Source: Bacteroidia bacterium (GTDB lineage: Bacteria; Bacteroidota; Bacteroidia; B-17B0; Aurantibacillaceae). From it: DNA of 32,669 nt. Below the pieces are notes generated by a model. The model had not been told where the DNA came from. It was given only the letters and a program-made list of their open reading frames with translations, and searched no databases. Position numbers and translations under genes: made by a program. The stretch spans positions 1 through 32,669 of the forward strand of contig JAOAIP010000059.1 in assembly GCA_026414605.1 (NCBI GenBank), read 5' to 3'. Below are positions 25,897 to 32,669 of the stretch, piece after piece. Positions within the stretch are counted from its first letter, which is position 1. Every line of letters begins with the position of its first letter.

Positions 25897-26190
25897 ATGA
25901 AAAAAATAAATGAAGAACTCATTGACCAATTAGCCCACTTAGCAAGATTAGAATTTGACCAACAAGCCAAACAAAATATCCTGAATGACTTAAATAGGAT
26001 ATTAGATTATATTGACCAATTAAATGAATTAGATACTTCAAACATAGAACCATTGATTTATTTAACACCTAATCAAAATATCTTGCGTGAAGATGAAGTA
26101 AAAGAAGTGTTGAAAAAAGAAGAAGCATTAGCCAATGCACCAAAAAAAGATTCAGATTATTTCAGAGTGCCAAAAGTTATTCAACAATGA
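25897..26190 (+). CDS. gatC: Asp/Glu-tRNA amidotransferase subunit C
   Basis: Small stabilising subunit of the GatCAB complex, which turns Glu-tRNA(Gln) or Asp-tRNA(Asn) into the amidated form. The 97 residues show the family pattern: IDQLAHLARLEFD near the start, ILDYIDQLNELDTSNIEPL in the middle and RVPKVIQQ at the end. gatA and gatB are not adjacent, which is usual in this phylum. The stop TGA overlaps the ATG of the next gene (ATGA), so a translation factor is coupled to an envelope protein. Confidence 0.93.
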   Translation: MKKINEELIDQLAHLARLEFDQQAKQNILNDLNRILDYIDQLNELDTSNIEPLIYLTPNQNILREDEVKEVLKKEEALANAPKKDSDYFRVPKVIQQ

Positions 26191-28682
26191 TAAAGCGTAC
26201 CATTTTATTTTTATCATTTATTATTTTCACTTCTGTTTCTATTGCCCAAACAATGAAGACCAAAAAGTGGCGTAGAACAGAAGTAGATTCATTAAATGAA
26301 GCATTACTTCTATTTGACGAAGGAAATTATTCTTTGGCTTATCCTATTTTTGAAACAATTTATTTACATCATCCTAATGAAACATACTTAAAATATGTAG
26401 TTGGAAAATTAATTATTCAAAGTGCGAGAAGTGATAAATATGATTTGGCATTAAAGTTATTAGAAGAAAGTTATTCCGTCAATCCAAAAATTGATAATAT
26501 CCATTATGATTTAGCCAAAGCGTATCATTACAATTACCAATTTGATAAAGCAGAAGAACATATCAATCAATTTTTAGCACAAAAAAAAATTCGTCCCGAA
26601 GACAAAGCCAACGCTTTGACATTAAAGAATTATATTCAGAATGCTAAAGTTCTGTATTCCAGCCCTACTCGTGCAAAAGTGATGAATCTTGAAAAACCAA
26701 TCAATTCAGAATGGGATGAATATGTACCTGTGATTTCAACAGATGAAACAGTAATGATTTTTACATATCGTGGTGAAAAGAGCAAAGGTGGGCGTCAAAA
26801 TGCTTCATTACTCCCTGACCCAAAAGGAATGTTTTATGAAGATGTCTTTATGAGTGAAAAAGTATTGAACAAATGGACAGAACCTAAACCTATTGATGCT
26901 CTTAATACCAACTCTCACGATGCGGCCATTGCTATGAGCCCCGATGGACAAATGTTGTTTATTTACAAAGATGATGGCATTACGCACGGTGATATTTATG
27001 TTTCTTATGTTTTAGGAAACAATGAATTTACTCCCCCAGAAAAACTCAGAGGTCTTGTGAATTCTTATGCGTGGGAAGGAAGTTGTTCTATCACAGCAGA
27101 TGGAAAAACGCTTTATTTTTCAAGTGAAAGACCCGGTGGTTATGGCGGCAAAGACATTTACAAAGCCACATTATTGCCAGATAGTACTTGGGGAAATATC
27201 GTAAATCTTGGAAGTGCCATTAATACTCCGTTTGACGAAGATGCTCCCTTTATTCATCCTGATGGTGTTACACTTTATTTTAGTTCCAAAGGACACAACA
27301 GTATGGGCGATTATGATATATTTGTGAGCAGAATGGAATTGTCGGATTCAACTTTTAAATCTGTTGAAAATATTGGTTATCCTATTAATACACCAGCAGA
27401 TGATATTTATTTTGTATTATCTGCCAGTGGTGAACACGGCTATTATTCCAGTGCTCGCCCTAATGGTGTGGGAATGAAAGATATTTATATTATTGAGACC
27501 AATTTTGATAACAAGCCCGTCAGTATGCTGGTATATGGAAGAGTTTTTTTAAATAAAAAATCGGCAGAGTCAAAAATTACAGCATTTATCCTTAAAGATG
27601 GAAAAGAAGAAGTTTATTATCAAACTAAAACAAACAAAGAAAATGGTAAGTATCTTATCAATCTGCCCGCTGGCTTTGAATTTAAAATAGAATGTAAATT
27701 AGATAGTAATTTTTTTGAGTCATTTACAATTAGTACAAAAGATTTGAAAGAATACAAAGAAAAAATGCATCTATTTAGTTTTGAAACTTTATCACCTACT
27801 ACGCCTTCTACTCAACCTACACCAACAGTGGCAACCACTACTCTTACATTAAATACACAACAATTAAATCCAGTCCAACAAGAAATTTATGAGTATTCCA
27901 AAGATTATGGAAACATTTCTGCCGAAGGATTAGTATTTAAAGTTCAAATTGCTGCATACAAGTATCCTAAAAATTATACTTATGATCACTTAAAAGGTTT
28001 AGGAAAAGTAGAAACCGTTCAATTGGAAGATGGGCTTACAAGATTTACTATTGGTGGCGATTTTAAAACCTTAGATGAAGCATTTCAACACAACTTAAAA
28101 GTAATTAAAGCAGGACAAAAAGATGCTTTTGTATTGGCTATTTACAAAGGCAAACGTGTGTACCTTTCAGATTTAGTAAAAATGGGCATTTACATAAAGA
28201 AAAATGAACAATTAGCACAAGAAATTAAAAAAGAACATACAGAAAATACATCATCAGTATCAACTAAACAGACGCATTTAGAAAGTTCAAAGCCATCTAC
28301 AACTATCATTGTCTCTAAAAACTCTCCACTTGATATTTCAGGATTATCATTAAATCCGTTTCAACAAAAGATTTTCACTTGTTCTGAAAAATATGGATCT
28401 TTAAGCAAAGACAATTTAGAATATGCTGTACAAGTTGGAATTACTAAAAATCCTAACAACATTGGTTTTACTCAACTCAAAAAATATGGCAAATTAGAAA
28501 CTTTTAGGTTAGAAACAGGTATGTACATTATTTACATTGGACATTTTAAAACACTTAATGAAGCATTGATGCTGAATAAAAAAATTATCCAAAGTGGTGT
28601 TAAAGATGCTTTTACCATTGGTTTTTACAATAATAAGCGATATTATATTGATCAACTTATTCAAAACAAAATACTTGACTAA
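26187..28682 (+). CDS. TPR/PD40 envelope protein with two SPOR-like repeats
   Basis: An 831-residue exported protein. A signal peptide ends SIAQ. TPR-type helices cover about residues 35-150 (EALLLFDEGNYSLAYPIFET, YDLAKAYHYNYQFDKAEEHI). A PD40 propeller follows (about 165-440) with blades such as GKTLYFSSERPGGYGGKDIY and DGVTLYFSSKGHNSMGDYD. A short carboxypeptidase-regulatory-like domain follows (about 445-525). The T9SS protein PorE has a similar front half but ends in an OmpA domain; here the end holds two related 100-residue units (about 567-672 and 728-831) resembling SPOR domains, for example VFKVQIAAYKYPKN and YAVQVGITKNPNN. It may bind peptidoglycan through these units, which is inference. 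It overlaps gatC and lies two bases from pcm. Confidence 0.82.
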   Translation: MIKRTILFLSFIIFTSVSIAQTMKTKKWRRTEVDSLNEALLLFDEGNYSLAYPIFETIYLHHPNETYLKYVVGKLIIQSARSDKYDLALKLLEESYSVNPKIDNIHYDLAKAYHYNYQFDKAEEHINQFLAQKKIRPEDKANALTLKNYIQNAKVLYSSPTRAKVMNLEKPINSEWDEYVPVISTDETVMIFTYRGEKSKGGRQNASLLPDPKGMFYEDVFMSEKVLNKWTEPKPIDALNTNSHDAAIAMSPDGQMLFIYKDDGITHGDIYVSYVLGNNEFTPPEKLRGLVNSYAWEGSCSITADGKTLYFSSERPGGYGGKDIYKATLLPDSTWGNIVNLGSAINTPFDEDAPFIHPDGVTLYFSSKGHNSMGDYDIFVSRMELSDSTFKSVENIGYPINTPADDIYFVLSASGEHGYYSSARPNGVGMKDIYIIETNFDNKPVSMLVYGRVFLNKKSAESKITAFILKDGKEEVYYQTKTNKENGKYLINLPAGFEFKIECKLDSNFFESFTISTKDLKEYKEKMHLFSFETLSPTTPSTQPTPTVATTTLTLNTQQLNPVQQEIYEYSKDYGNISAEGLVFKVQIAAYKYPKNYTYDHLKGLGKVETVQLEDGLTRFTIGGDFKTLDEAFQHNLKVIKAGQKDAFVLAIYKGKRVYLSDLVKMGIYIKKNEQLAQEIKKEHTENTSSVSTKQTHLESSKPSTTIIVSKNSPLDISGLSLNPFQQKIFTCSEKYGSLSKDNLEYAVQVGITKNPNNIGFTQLKKYGKLETFRLETGMYIIYIGHFKTLNEALMLNKKIIQSGVKDAFTIGFYNNKRYYIDQLIQNKILD

Positions 28683-28684
28683 CT

Positions 28685-29428
28685 ATGCATCCAAGAAAAA
28701 AAATTTTTATTGATAAAATTGTCCTATCTGATGCCGAACTAATGCTTTTAGAAGGTAAACGAAAACAACTTATTAAACAATTAGAAAAAAAGGGGATCAA
28801 AGACAAAAATGTATTGAATGCTATTGCAAAAATTCCTCGTCATTTGTTTTTTGATTTGCAAAATTTTCAATATGATGAAAAGTCCGATAAATTTATATCA
28901 CAAGGTGTATCGGTACTTTTGGATTATGTCTATTCTGACAAAGCCCTTCCTATTGGTTTTGGACAAACGATTTCACATCCATATACAGTGGCATTTCAAA
29001 CTCAAGCATTACAAATAAAGCCACAAGATAAAGTGTTGGAAATAGGCACTGGATCGGGCTATCAAACCGCAGTTTTATTAGAATTGGGGGCTATTGTATA
29101 CAGTATTGAAAGAATTAAAGAATTACATATTAAAAGTAAAAACATTTTAAACTTTTTAGGATATTCTAACTTTTACCTCAAATATGGCGATGGTTACGAA
29201 GGTTGGTCCGAATACGCTCCTTATGATAAAATCATTGTAACTGCGGCGGCTTCTTTTGTTCCTGAAAAATTATTACTCCAATTAAAAGAAGGTGGAAAAC
29301 TCATCATTCCCATTGATAATCAACAAACACACGAAATGTATTTATTTACTAGGGGAAAGGATAATAATTTTTACAAAGAAAAATTAGGTGATTTTGCTTT
29401 TGTGCCAATGTTGTATAATAGAGAATAA
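28685..29428 (+). CDS. pcm: protein-L-isoaspartate O-methyltransferase
   Basis: Methylates isoaspartyl residues in damaged proteins with S-adenosylmethionine, starting their repair. The 247 residues include IPRHLFFD (50-57), the family motif GFGQTISHPYTVA (91-103) and the SAM-binding LEIGTGSGYQTAVL (118-131). The region between the first two motifs has about ten more residues than usual and the N-terminus is also slightly long, making it longer than the typical 210-220. It starts two bases after the PD40 gene and is clearly in the same operon. A secreted isoaspartyl peptidase that acts on the same lesion is encoded at 8876. Confidence 0.92.
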   Translation: MHPRKKIFIDKIVLSDAELMLLEGKRKQLIKQLEKKGIKDKNVLNAIAKIPRHLFFDLQNFQYDEKSDKFISQGVSVLLDYVYSDKALPIGFGQTISHPYTVAFQTQALQIKPQDKVLEIGTGSGYQTAVLLELGAIVYSIERIKELHIKSKNILNFLGYSNFYLKYGDGYEGWSEYAPYDKIIVTAAASFVPEKLLLQLKEGGKLIIPIDNQQTHEMYLFTRGKDNNFYKEKLGDFAFVPMLYNRE

Positions 29429-29460
29429 GATATTTACAAAACCCTTAATTCAAAAAAATT

Positions 29461-29697
29461 ATGCCTATTATTTTACAATCAGTGATTACCTGTCCTGTCT
29501 GTGGACACAAAAAAGAAGAAACAATGCCCACAGATGCTTGTCAATTTTTTTATGAATGTGAAAATTGTCATACTATACTCAAACCCAAACAAGGCGATTG
29601 TTGTGTGTTTTGTAGTTATGGTACAGTGCCTTGTCCGCCTATTCAAGAAGAAAATCAAAAAGGTAATTCAAACAGTTGTTGTTCCTCCAAACATTAA
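29461..29697 (+). CDS. GDCCxC-domain cysteine-rich small protein
   Basis: A 78-residue protein with eleven cysteines. Two CxxC-type pairs (CPVC at 11-14, CENC at 33-36) suggest a zinc ribbon, and GDCCVFCSYGTVPCPPIQ (46-62) is the signature of the GDCCVxC family, in which some members carry selenocysteine and which often neighbours mercury or heavy-metal transport genes. Here all positions are Cys and no mer gene is near. The C-terminal NSCCSSKH adds another cysteine pair. It follows pcm by 32 bases. Function is not established; a metal- or thiol-related role is inferred. Its TAA overlaps the TAA of the opposite-strand DUF6029 gene in one TTAA. Confidence 0.8.
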   Translation: MPIILQSVITCPVCGHKKEETMPTDACQFFYECENCHTILKPKQGDCCVFCSYGTVPCPPIQEENQKGNSNSCCSSKH

Positions 29698-31367
29698 AAA
29701 GTAGAAGTGATGCTAATAGCCAAACCATTAGATGCAGGAACATTTCTACATACTCCACCTACACAAAATACGCCTGCCCTTTGTTTTCCATAAGTAATGC
29801 TAATTCTATTAGAGTCCTTTACAAAGCCCAATCCTATTGTGTAGTAATGTAATCTCAAATTCTCGTCAAGATTATCATAGTTGTATTGATCAATCAATGT
29901 CAAGTAAAAATGTGAACTGGGCGTCCATTCTACCAATCCTACTGCCCAACTACCGCCGTTAATATCTCTTTTATAAGCAAATCTACCTTGTGCTTCTATA
30001 CGAATAGAAGAGTGTGTTTTATATTTATAAGTAACATCCAATACCCCAATATGGGCTTGCATATTAGGAAATCCTGCATTGGGCGAATTAAACATCACGA
30101 TATTTTTGTTGTAAAATTGATTAGAATAGAGTGCTGTGAATTTCCATTTCTTATTGAGTTTGCGTTGAATTTCAATAAAAAAATCGTGGTAATAGGGATC
30201 GCCTATTTCATCCCAACGTGTGCTATAAAAGTGCATTGTTGTAGTAGAGTCCTTCAAAGGATGCTTAACTAGTCCATTTGCAAACGAAAAATTAATAGTT
30301 ACATCTGTTCCGTATGGACCACCAATGAGTGTGTTTTTAGGTAATTTGAATTGCACTTCTGCCATTCCTCCCACTTCACCATTAGGTTGCGTAGCATAAG
30401 GAAAAAAGGCAGGCATCAAGTAAGTATGTTGCTTGGTAGTAGCAGGCATATAATTGATGAGTAATTGTTGCAAAGTAGCGTCTCTTTCACTTCTAAAATC
30501 CATATTGTCTATCCTTTTGGCTTGCAAGATAAAAGCAAATCCTTGTGTAGCGTAAGAAAACGATGTGAATAATGCTTCTCCAAATTTGTAATTATACCCG
30601 TTCACATAAGAAGGATCATTAATCTTATACGCATATTCGGCAAAAAAATTAATGTGTTCATTAATAATATTGATTCGTCCTCCATACGCACCAACATTTT
30701 CAGGCAATACCAAATCAGGATCTCTATCAGGTTGGTATTTACTTACAAAACTTCCACCGATTATAAATCGTGTTTTTAATTTCAAAGAATCAAACAAATC
30801 GTTAATGCTTAATTCTCCATCAAATGCACGAACTATGCCTTCTCCAAGAGTGAAAAAATTTCTTTGTCGCCCAATCAAACCTTTGAAAGTAAGGGCTTTG
30901 TGTGGTGTAGCAATCACTCTTACTCCATCCAAAGAATTATCATACAACAATCCTGGTTCATAATACGTTCTAAACAATAATCCACTTCCAAATTGTTCAT
31001 ACACATTACCAATAGTAATGTCTAACAAATCCGTTTTATACCGAGCAAATCTGTAAGTAATACCTTGCCCTTTGTAACGTTTATCAAATCCTTGCATTAC
31101 GTTATTATATGCTTCATAACGAATACCTGCCGAAAATTTATCTTTTTCATAAACGATATTTCCGTACGCATTAGACAAGACCTTTTCAGGAACTTTTGGA
31201 GCCCCTATTAAAGAATCTGCTTCATAATATTGAGCATCTATTTGAAAATTACCGTGAATAGTGGCCTCGTTATTATTTTGAGCACTTATTTGTGTTTGAA
31301 AATAAAAAATACTTAAAGAAACAAGAAATAACCAACAGTTATTTTTGAATGTAAAACACCAATTCAT
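29694..31367 (-). CDS. DUF6029-type outer membrane beta-barrel
   Basis: A protein of 557 residues from the ATG at 31367 (an earlier in-frame ATG at 31403 is possible). The start at 31367 gives a signal peptide ending QISAQ. The mature protein begins with IHGNFQIDAQYY, then follows alternating-strand barrel sequence, including FARYKTDLLDITIGNVYEQF and GSGLLFRTYYEPGLLYDNSL. It ends in SNGLAISITSTF with a terminal Phe, as usual for outer membrane barrels. The opening NFQIDAQYY and the early GNVYEQFGSGL fit DUF6029, a Bacteroidota family of unknown substrate. It is convergent with the GDCCxC gene. Confidence 0.75.
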   Translation of the reverse strand: MNWCFTFKNNCWLFLVSLSIFYFQTQISAQNNNEATIHGNFQIDAQYYEADSLIGAPKVPEKVLSNAYGNIVYEKDKFSAGIRYEAYNNVMQGFDKRYKGQGITYRFARYKTDLLDITIGNVYEQFGSGLLFRTYYEPGLLYDNSLDGVRVIATPHKALTFKGLIGRQRNFFTLGEGIVRAFDGELSINDLFDSLKLKTRFIIGGSFVSKYQPDRDPDLVLPENVGAYGGRINIINEHINFFAEYAYKINDPSYVNGYNYKFGEALFTSFSYATQGFAFILQAKRIDNMDFRSERDATLQQLLINYMPATTKQHTYLMPAFFPYATQPNGEVGGMAEVQFKLPKNTLIGGPYGTDVTINFSFANGLVKHPLKDSTTTMHFYSTRWDEIGDPYYHDFFIEIQRKLNKKWKFTALYSNQFYNKNIVMFNSPNAGFPNMQAHIGVLDVTYKYKTHSSIRIEAQGRFAYKRDINGGSWAVGLVEWTPSSHFYLTLIDQYNYDNLDENLRLHYYTIGLGFVKDSNRISITYGKQRAGVFCVGGVCRNVPASNGLAISITSTF

Positions 31368-31462
31368 TTTTTGCCCTAAATAAAATGAATTTAATAGATT
31401 CAATCAAAGGTTGATAAATTTTTTGGGAAAATGTTTGCCACTAAATCTTTTTTATGACGGCA

Positions 31463-32191
31463 CTAATTTTTTTGTTCCTCGTTGTTGATATAGTTGGTAG
31501 TTTTGACTAATTGACCTTGTTCGTTATAAAATTTCCACTGCCCATTTTTTACATAATCATTCATATCTTTTTTAAAATTCAATGTGCCTTCTTCTTTGAC
31601 ATTGCCATTTTCATAATATTCTTTATAAGAATATATTTTATTTTTTTTGTCAATTAGTTCCATTATTACTTTTGGTTTTGAATCAGGATAATTGATAATT
31701 CGTTTGATAATAGAACCATCTTTTTTATCAATTTCCTCGTCCAATTCAACAGAACCATTTTCAAAAAAATCTTTTTGTTTAATTTCAACCCCTTCATAAT
31801 ACGTTATTTCTGAGCGAGCTTGTCCATTAGGATAATAAGTAAATAGTTTGCATCTCAAATTATCTACAGTAATTAACTCTCTTTCTAGGTTTCCATTTTC
31901 CCAATAATTTTTAAAAACTTTTATTTGACCATCAATATAAAAACCACGATGTAATAATTTTCCACTGGCATAATAATCTTCTTGCCAACTTTGAGCATTA
32001 TATCCAACTTTATTATAGCGAATAGAATCCCCTCCCATACAGGGCACTAATTTATTGTAAATAGTAATACCATAGTCGGGATCCACCACTTCTTGTTGAG
32101 TTGGTTTGTAAAGTTCTTTGGGTTTAATAACATTTTGCGAAAAAAAATAAATATGGATTAAAAGAAATAGAATTAAACAACAATTTTTCAT
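31463..32191 (-). CDS. exported MORN_2/YwqK-like repeat protein
   Basis: A 242-residue exported protein (signal MKNCCLILFLLIHIYFFSQ). It consists of about six MORN_2-type repeats of the form YYxNGxxxxE, such as YYASGKLLHRGFY, YWENGNLERELI, YYPNGQARSEITYYEG, FFENGSVELDEE and YYENGNVKEEGTL. Databases often label such proteins YwqK-type antitoxins; for an exported Bacteroidota protein that label is doubtful and no toxin partner is seen. The role is unknown. It has a well-placed promoter and is followed on the same strand by the DUF6029 gene about 96 bases later. Confidence 0.8.
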   Translation of the reverse strand: MKNCCLILFLLIHIYFFSQNVIKPKELYKPTQQEVVDPDYGITIYNKLVPCMGGDSIRYNKVGYNAQSWQEDYYASGKLLHRGFYIDGQIKVFKNYWENGNLERELITVDNLRCKLFTYYPNGQARSEITYYEGVEIKQKDFFENGSVELDEEIDKKDGSIIKRIINYPDSKPKVIMELIDKKNKIYSYKEYYENGNVKEEGTLNFKKDMNDYVKNGQWKFYNEQGQLVKTTNYINNEEQKN

Positions 32192-32210
32192 TCAAAGAAT
32201 TTTTCGCATT

Positions 32211-32241
32211 AAATATAAAGAATTAAAAATGTAAATACAAA
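32211..32241 (-). promoter_or_regulatory. promoter of MORN-repeat gene
   Basis: On the minus strand TTTG (32241-32238), a 19-base spacer and TATATTTA (32218-32211) fit the Bacteroidota promoter apart from the last base. Transcription would start near 32205, about 14 bases before the ATG at 32191. Confidence 0.55.
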
Positions 32242-32345
32242 TTAAGAGACATTTTGAATCATTTTATCATTTAAGGAAATTATATTTTACATCATTTTAT
32301 ATTTTGATTGAGATACCATTTTTGAAAAAAACTAAATTTATCTGC

Positions 32346-32404
32346 TTTCATTGAGTGAAATGTGCTTTTCATTTATTGAATGTGGCAGGTTTCATTTATT
32401 GAAA
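32346..32404 (+). promoter_or_regulatory. three tandem TTTCA-N5-TGAAA dyads (putative operator)
   Basis: Dyads lie at 32346-32360 (TTTCAttgagTGAAA), 32367-32381 (TTTCAtttatTGAAt) and 32390-32404 (TTTCAtttatTGAAA). Centres are 21 and 23 bases apart, about two helical turns, on one face of the DNA. The last dyad ends three bases before the -33 box of the promoter at 32407. This spacing suggests cooperative binding of a dimeric regulator, most simply an activator. Confidence 0.6.
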
Positions 32405-32406
32405 TG

Positions 32407-32439
32407 TTTGTTAATAAAACAAAATTATATTTATATTTG
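32407..32439 (+). promoter_or_regulatory. consensus promoter of glycine-rich protein gene
   Basis: TTTG (32407-32410), a 21-base spacer and TATATTTG (32432-32439) match the Bacteroidota consensus at every position. The start of transcription is expected near 32445, leaving a leader of about 63 bases before the ATG at 32508. The rest of the 316-base gap (32192-32345) holds only the opposite-strand promoter and AT-rich sequence. Confidence 0.75.
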
Positions 32440-32507
32440 CAGCAAAAAAGAATAGATTTTATACCAACTATACTTAAAAAACTTTCATATACATATTTAA
32501 GAAAATT

Positions 32508-32669
32508 ATGACCAAAATAAAAATTTCCATATTTTTAAGTTTAATATCGTTTTTTTTGAGTTCACAAACCGTGCTTCAAACTTTCTCTTGTACAGGAACT
32601 GGTTATACTTATGTTGTTCCTAATGATGTTTGTTTAATAAAAATAAAAGCATGGGGGGCTGGTGGTGGA
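32508..32669 (+). CDS. secreted glycine-rich-domain protein (5' part only)
   Basis: An open frame of 54 codons that runs off the window end. It begins with a signal peptide (MTKIKISIFLSLISFFLSSQ) and then shows FSCTGTGYTYVVPNDVCLIK followed by IKAWGAGGG. A short tail-fibre-like strand ending xxWGAGGGG opens the glycine-rich domain found in many Bacteroidota adhesins and surface proteins, so a large repetitive secreted protein is expected, possibly with a T9SS sorting domain beyond the window. The unusually elaborate upstream region (three dyads plus a consensus promoter and a 63-base leader) suggests regulated, strong expression. Confidence 0.75.
   Translation, partial: MTKIKISIFLSLISFFLSSQTVLQTFSCTGTGYTYVVPNDVCLIKIKAWGAGGG

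Noticed and set aside
31463-32191. Antitoxin of a toxin-antitoxin pair
   Set aside because: MORN_2 proteins are often labelled YwqK antitoxins, but this one has a signal peptide and no toxin gene beside it.

Overview
This window comes from a low-GC member of the Bacteroidota. Four things point there. Three secreted proteins end in type IX secretion (T9SS) C-terminal sorting domains (YPNP followed by an IIQH or IVKH end). Promoters read TTTG, a 19-21 base spacer, then TAnnTTTG. The families present are typical of the phylum: DUF6029 barrel, choice-of-anchor B, PD40/TPR envelope protein, short SerA plus DUF1015, eukaryote-type NADP isocitrate dehydrogenase. Intergenic repeats of the AAAGTTGAAAGT type are also present. 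No rRNA, tRNA, CRISPR array, intact transposase or phage gene is visible, and the genus cannot be told from sequence alone.

Layout. Bases 1-6860 (+) carry fabD, a secreted barrel-like protein, an alanine dehydrogenase-like protein, serA overlapping a DUF1015 gene, and a CNT nucleoside transporter. Bases 6865-9838 (-) carry a Ppx/GppA phosphatase, a redox-competent OxyR and a secreted isoaspartyl peptidase/asparaginase. Bases 9847-12098 (-) are an accessory island: three decayed fragments of an RHS/YD-repeat gene alternate with unrelated small genes (a 108-aa soluble protein, a DUF922 zincin-like secreted protein and, upstream, a 211-aa secreted protein). Bases 12320-13536 (-) hold two TPM-domain genes, followed by a 577-base repeat-filled spacer. 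Bases 14114-15222 (+) hold 3-hydroxyanthranilate dioxygenase and a DUF502 membrane protein. Bases 15329-18723 (-) hold accC, accB and icd. Bases 18834-24960 (+) are three T9SS cargo genes, the first a multidomain GH18 protein. Bases 25028-29697 (+) hold plsC, then gatC, a TPR/PD40 envelope protein, pcm and a GDCCxC cysteine-rich protein packed closely. Bases 29694-32191 (-) hold a DUF6029 barrel and a MORN-repeat protein. A glycine-rich secreted protein starts at 32508 and runs off the window.

Most of the window is housekeeping metabolism (fatty acid synthesis, serine, TCA cycle, NAD synthesis, phospholipid) mixed with envelope and secretion genes. The parts that deserve attention are three. 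First, the RHS cassette graveyard at 9.8-11.4 kb, where each RHS remnant ends in a shared short sequence just before the start codon of an unrelated gene. Second, a family of palindromic intergenic repeats (1.8, 3.2 and 13.6 kb), one copy of which carries a nested block of four GC-rich hairpins. Third, a tandem array of three TTTCA-N5-TGAAA dyads abutting a consensus promoter upstream of the last gene.
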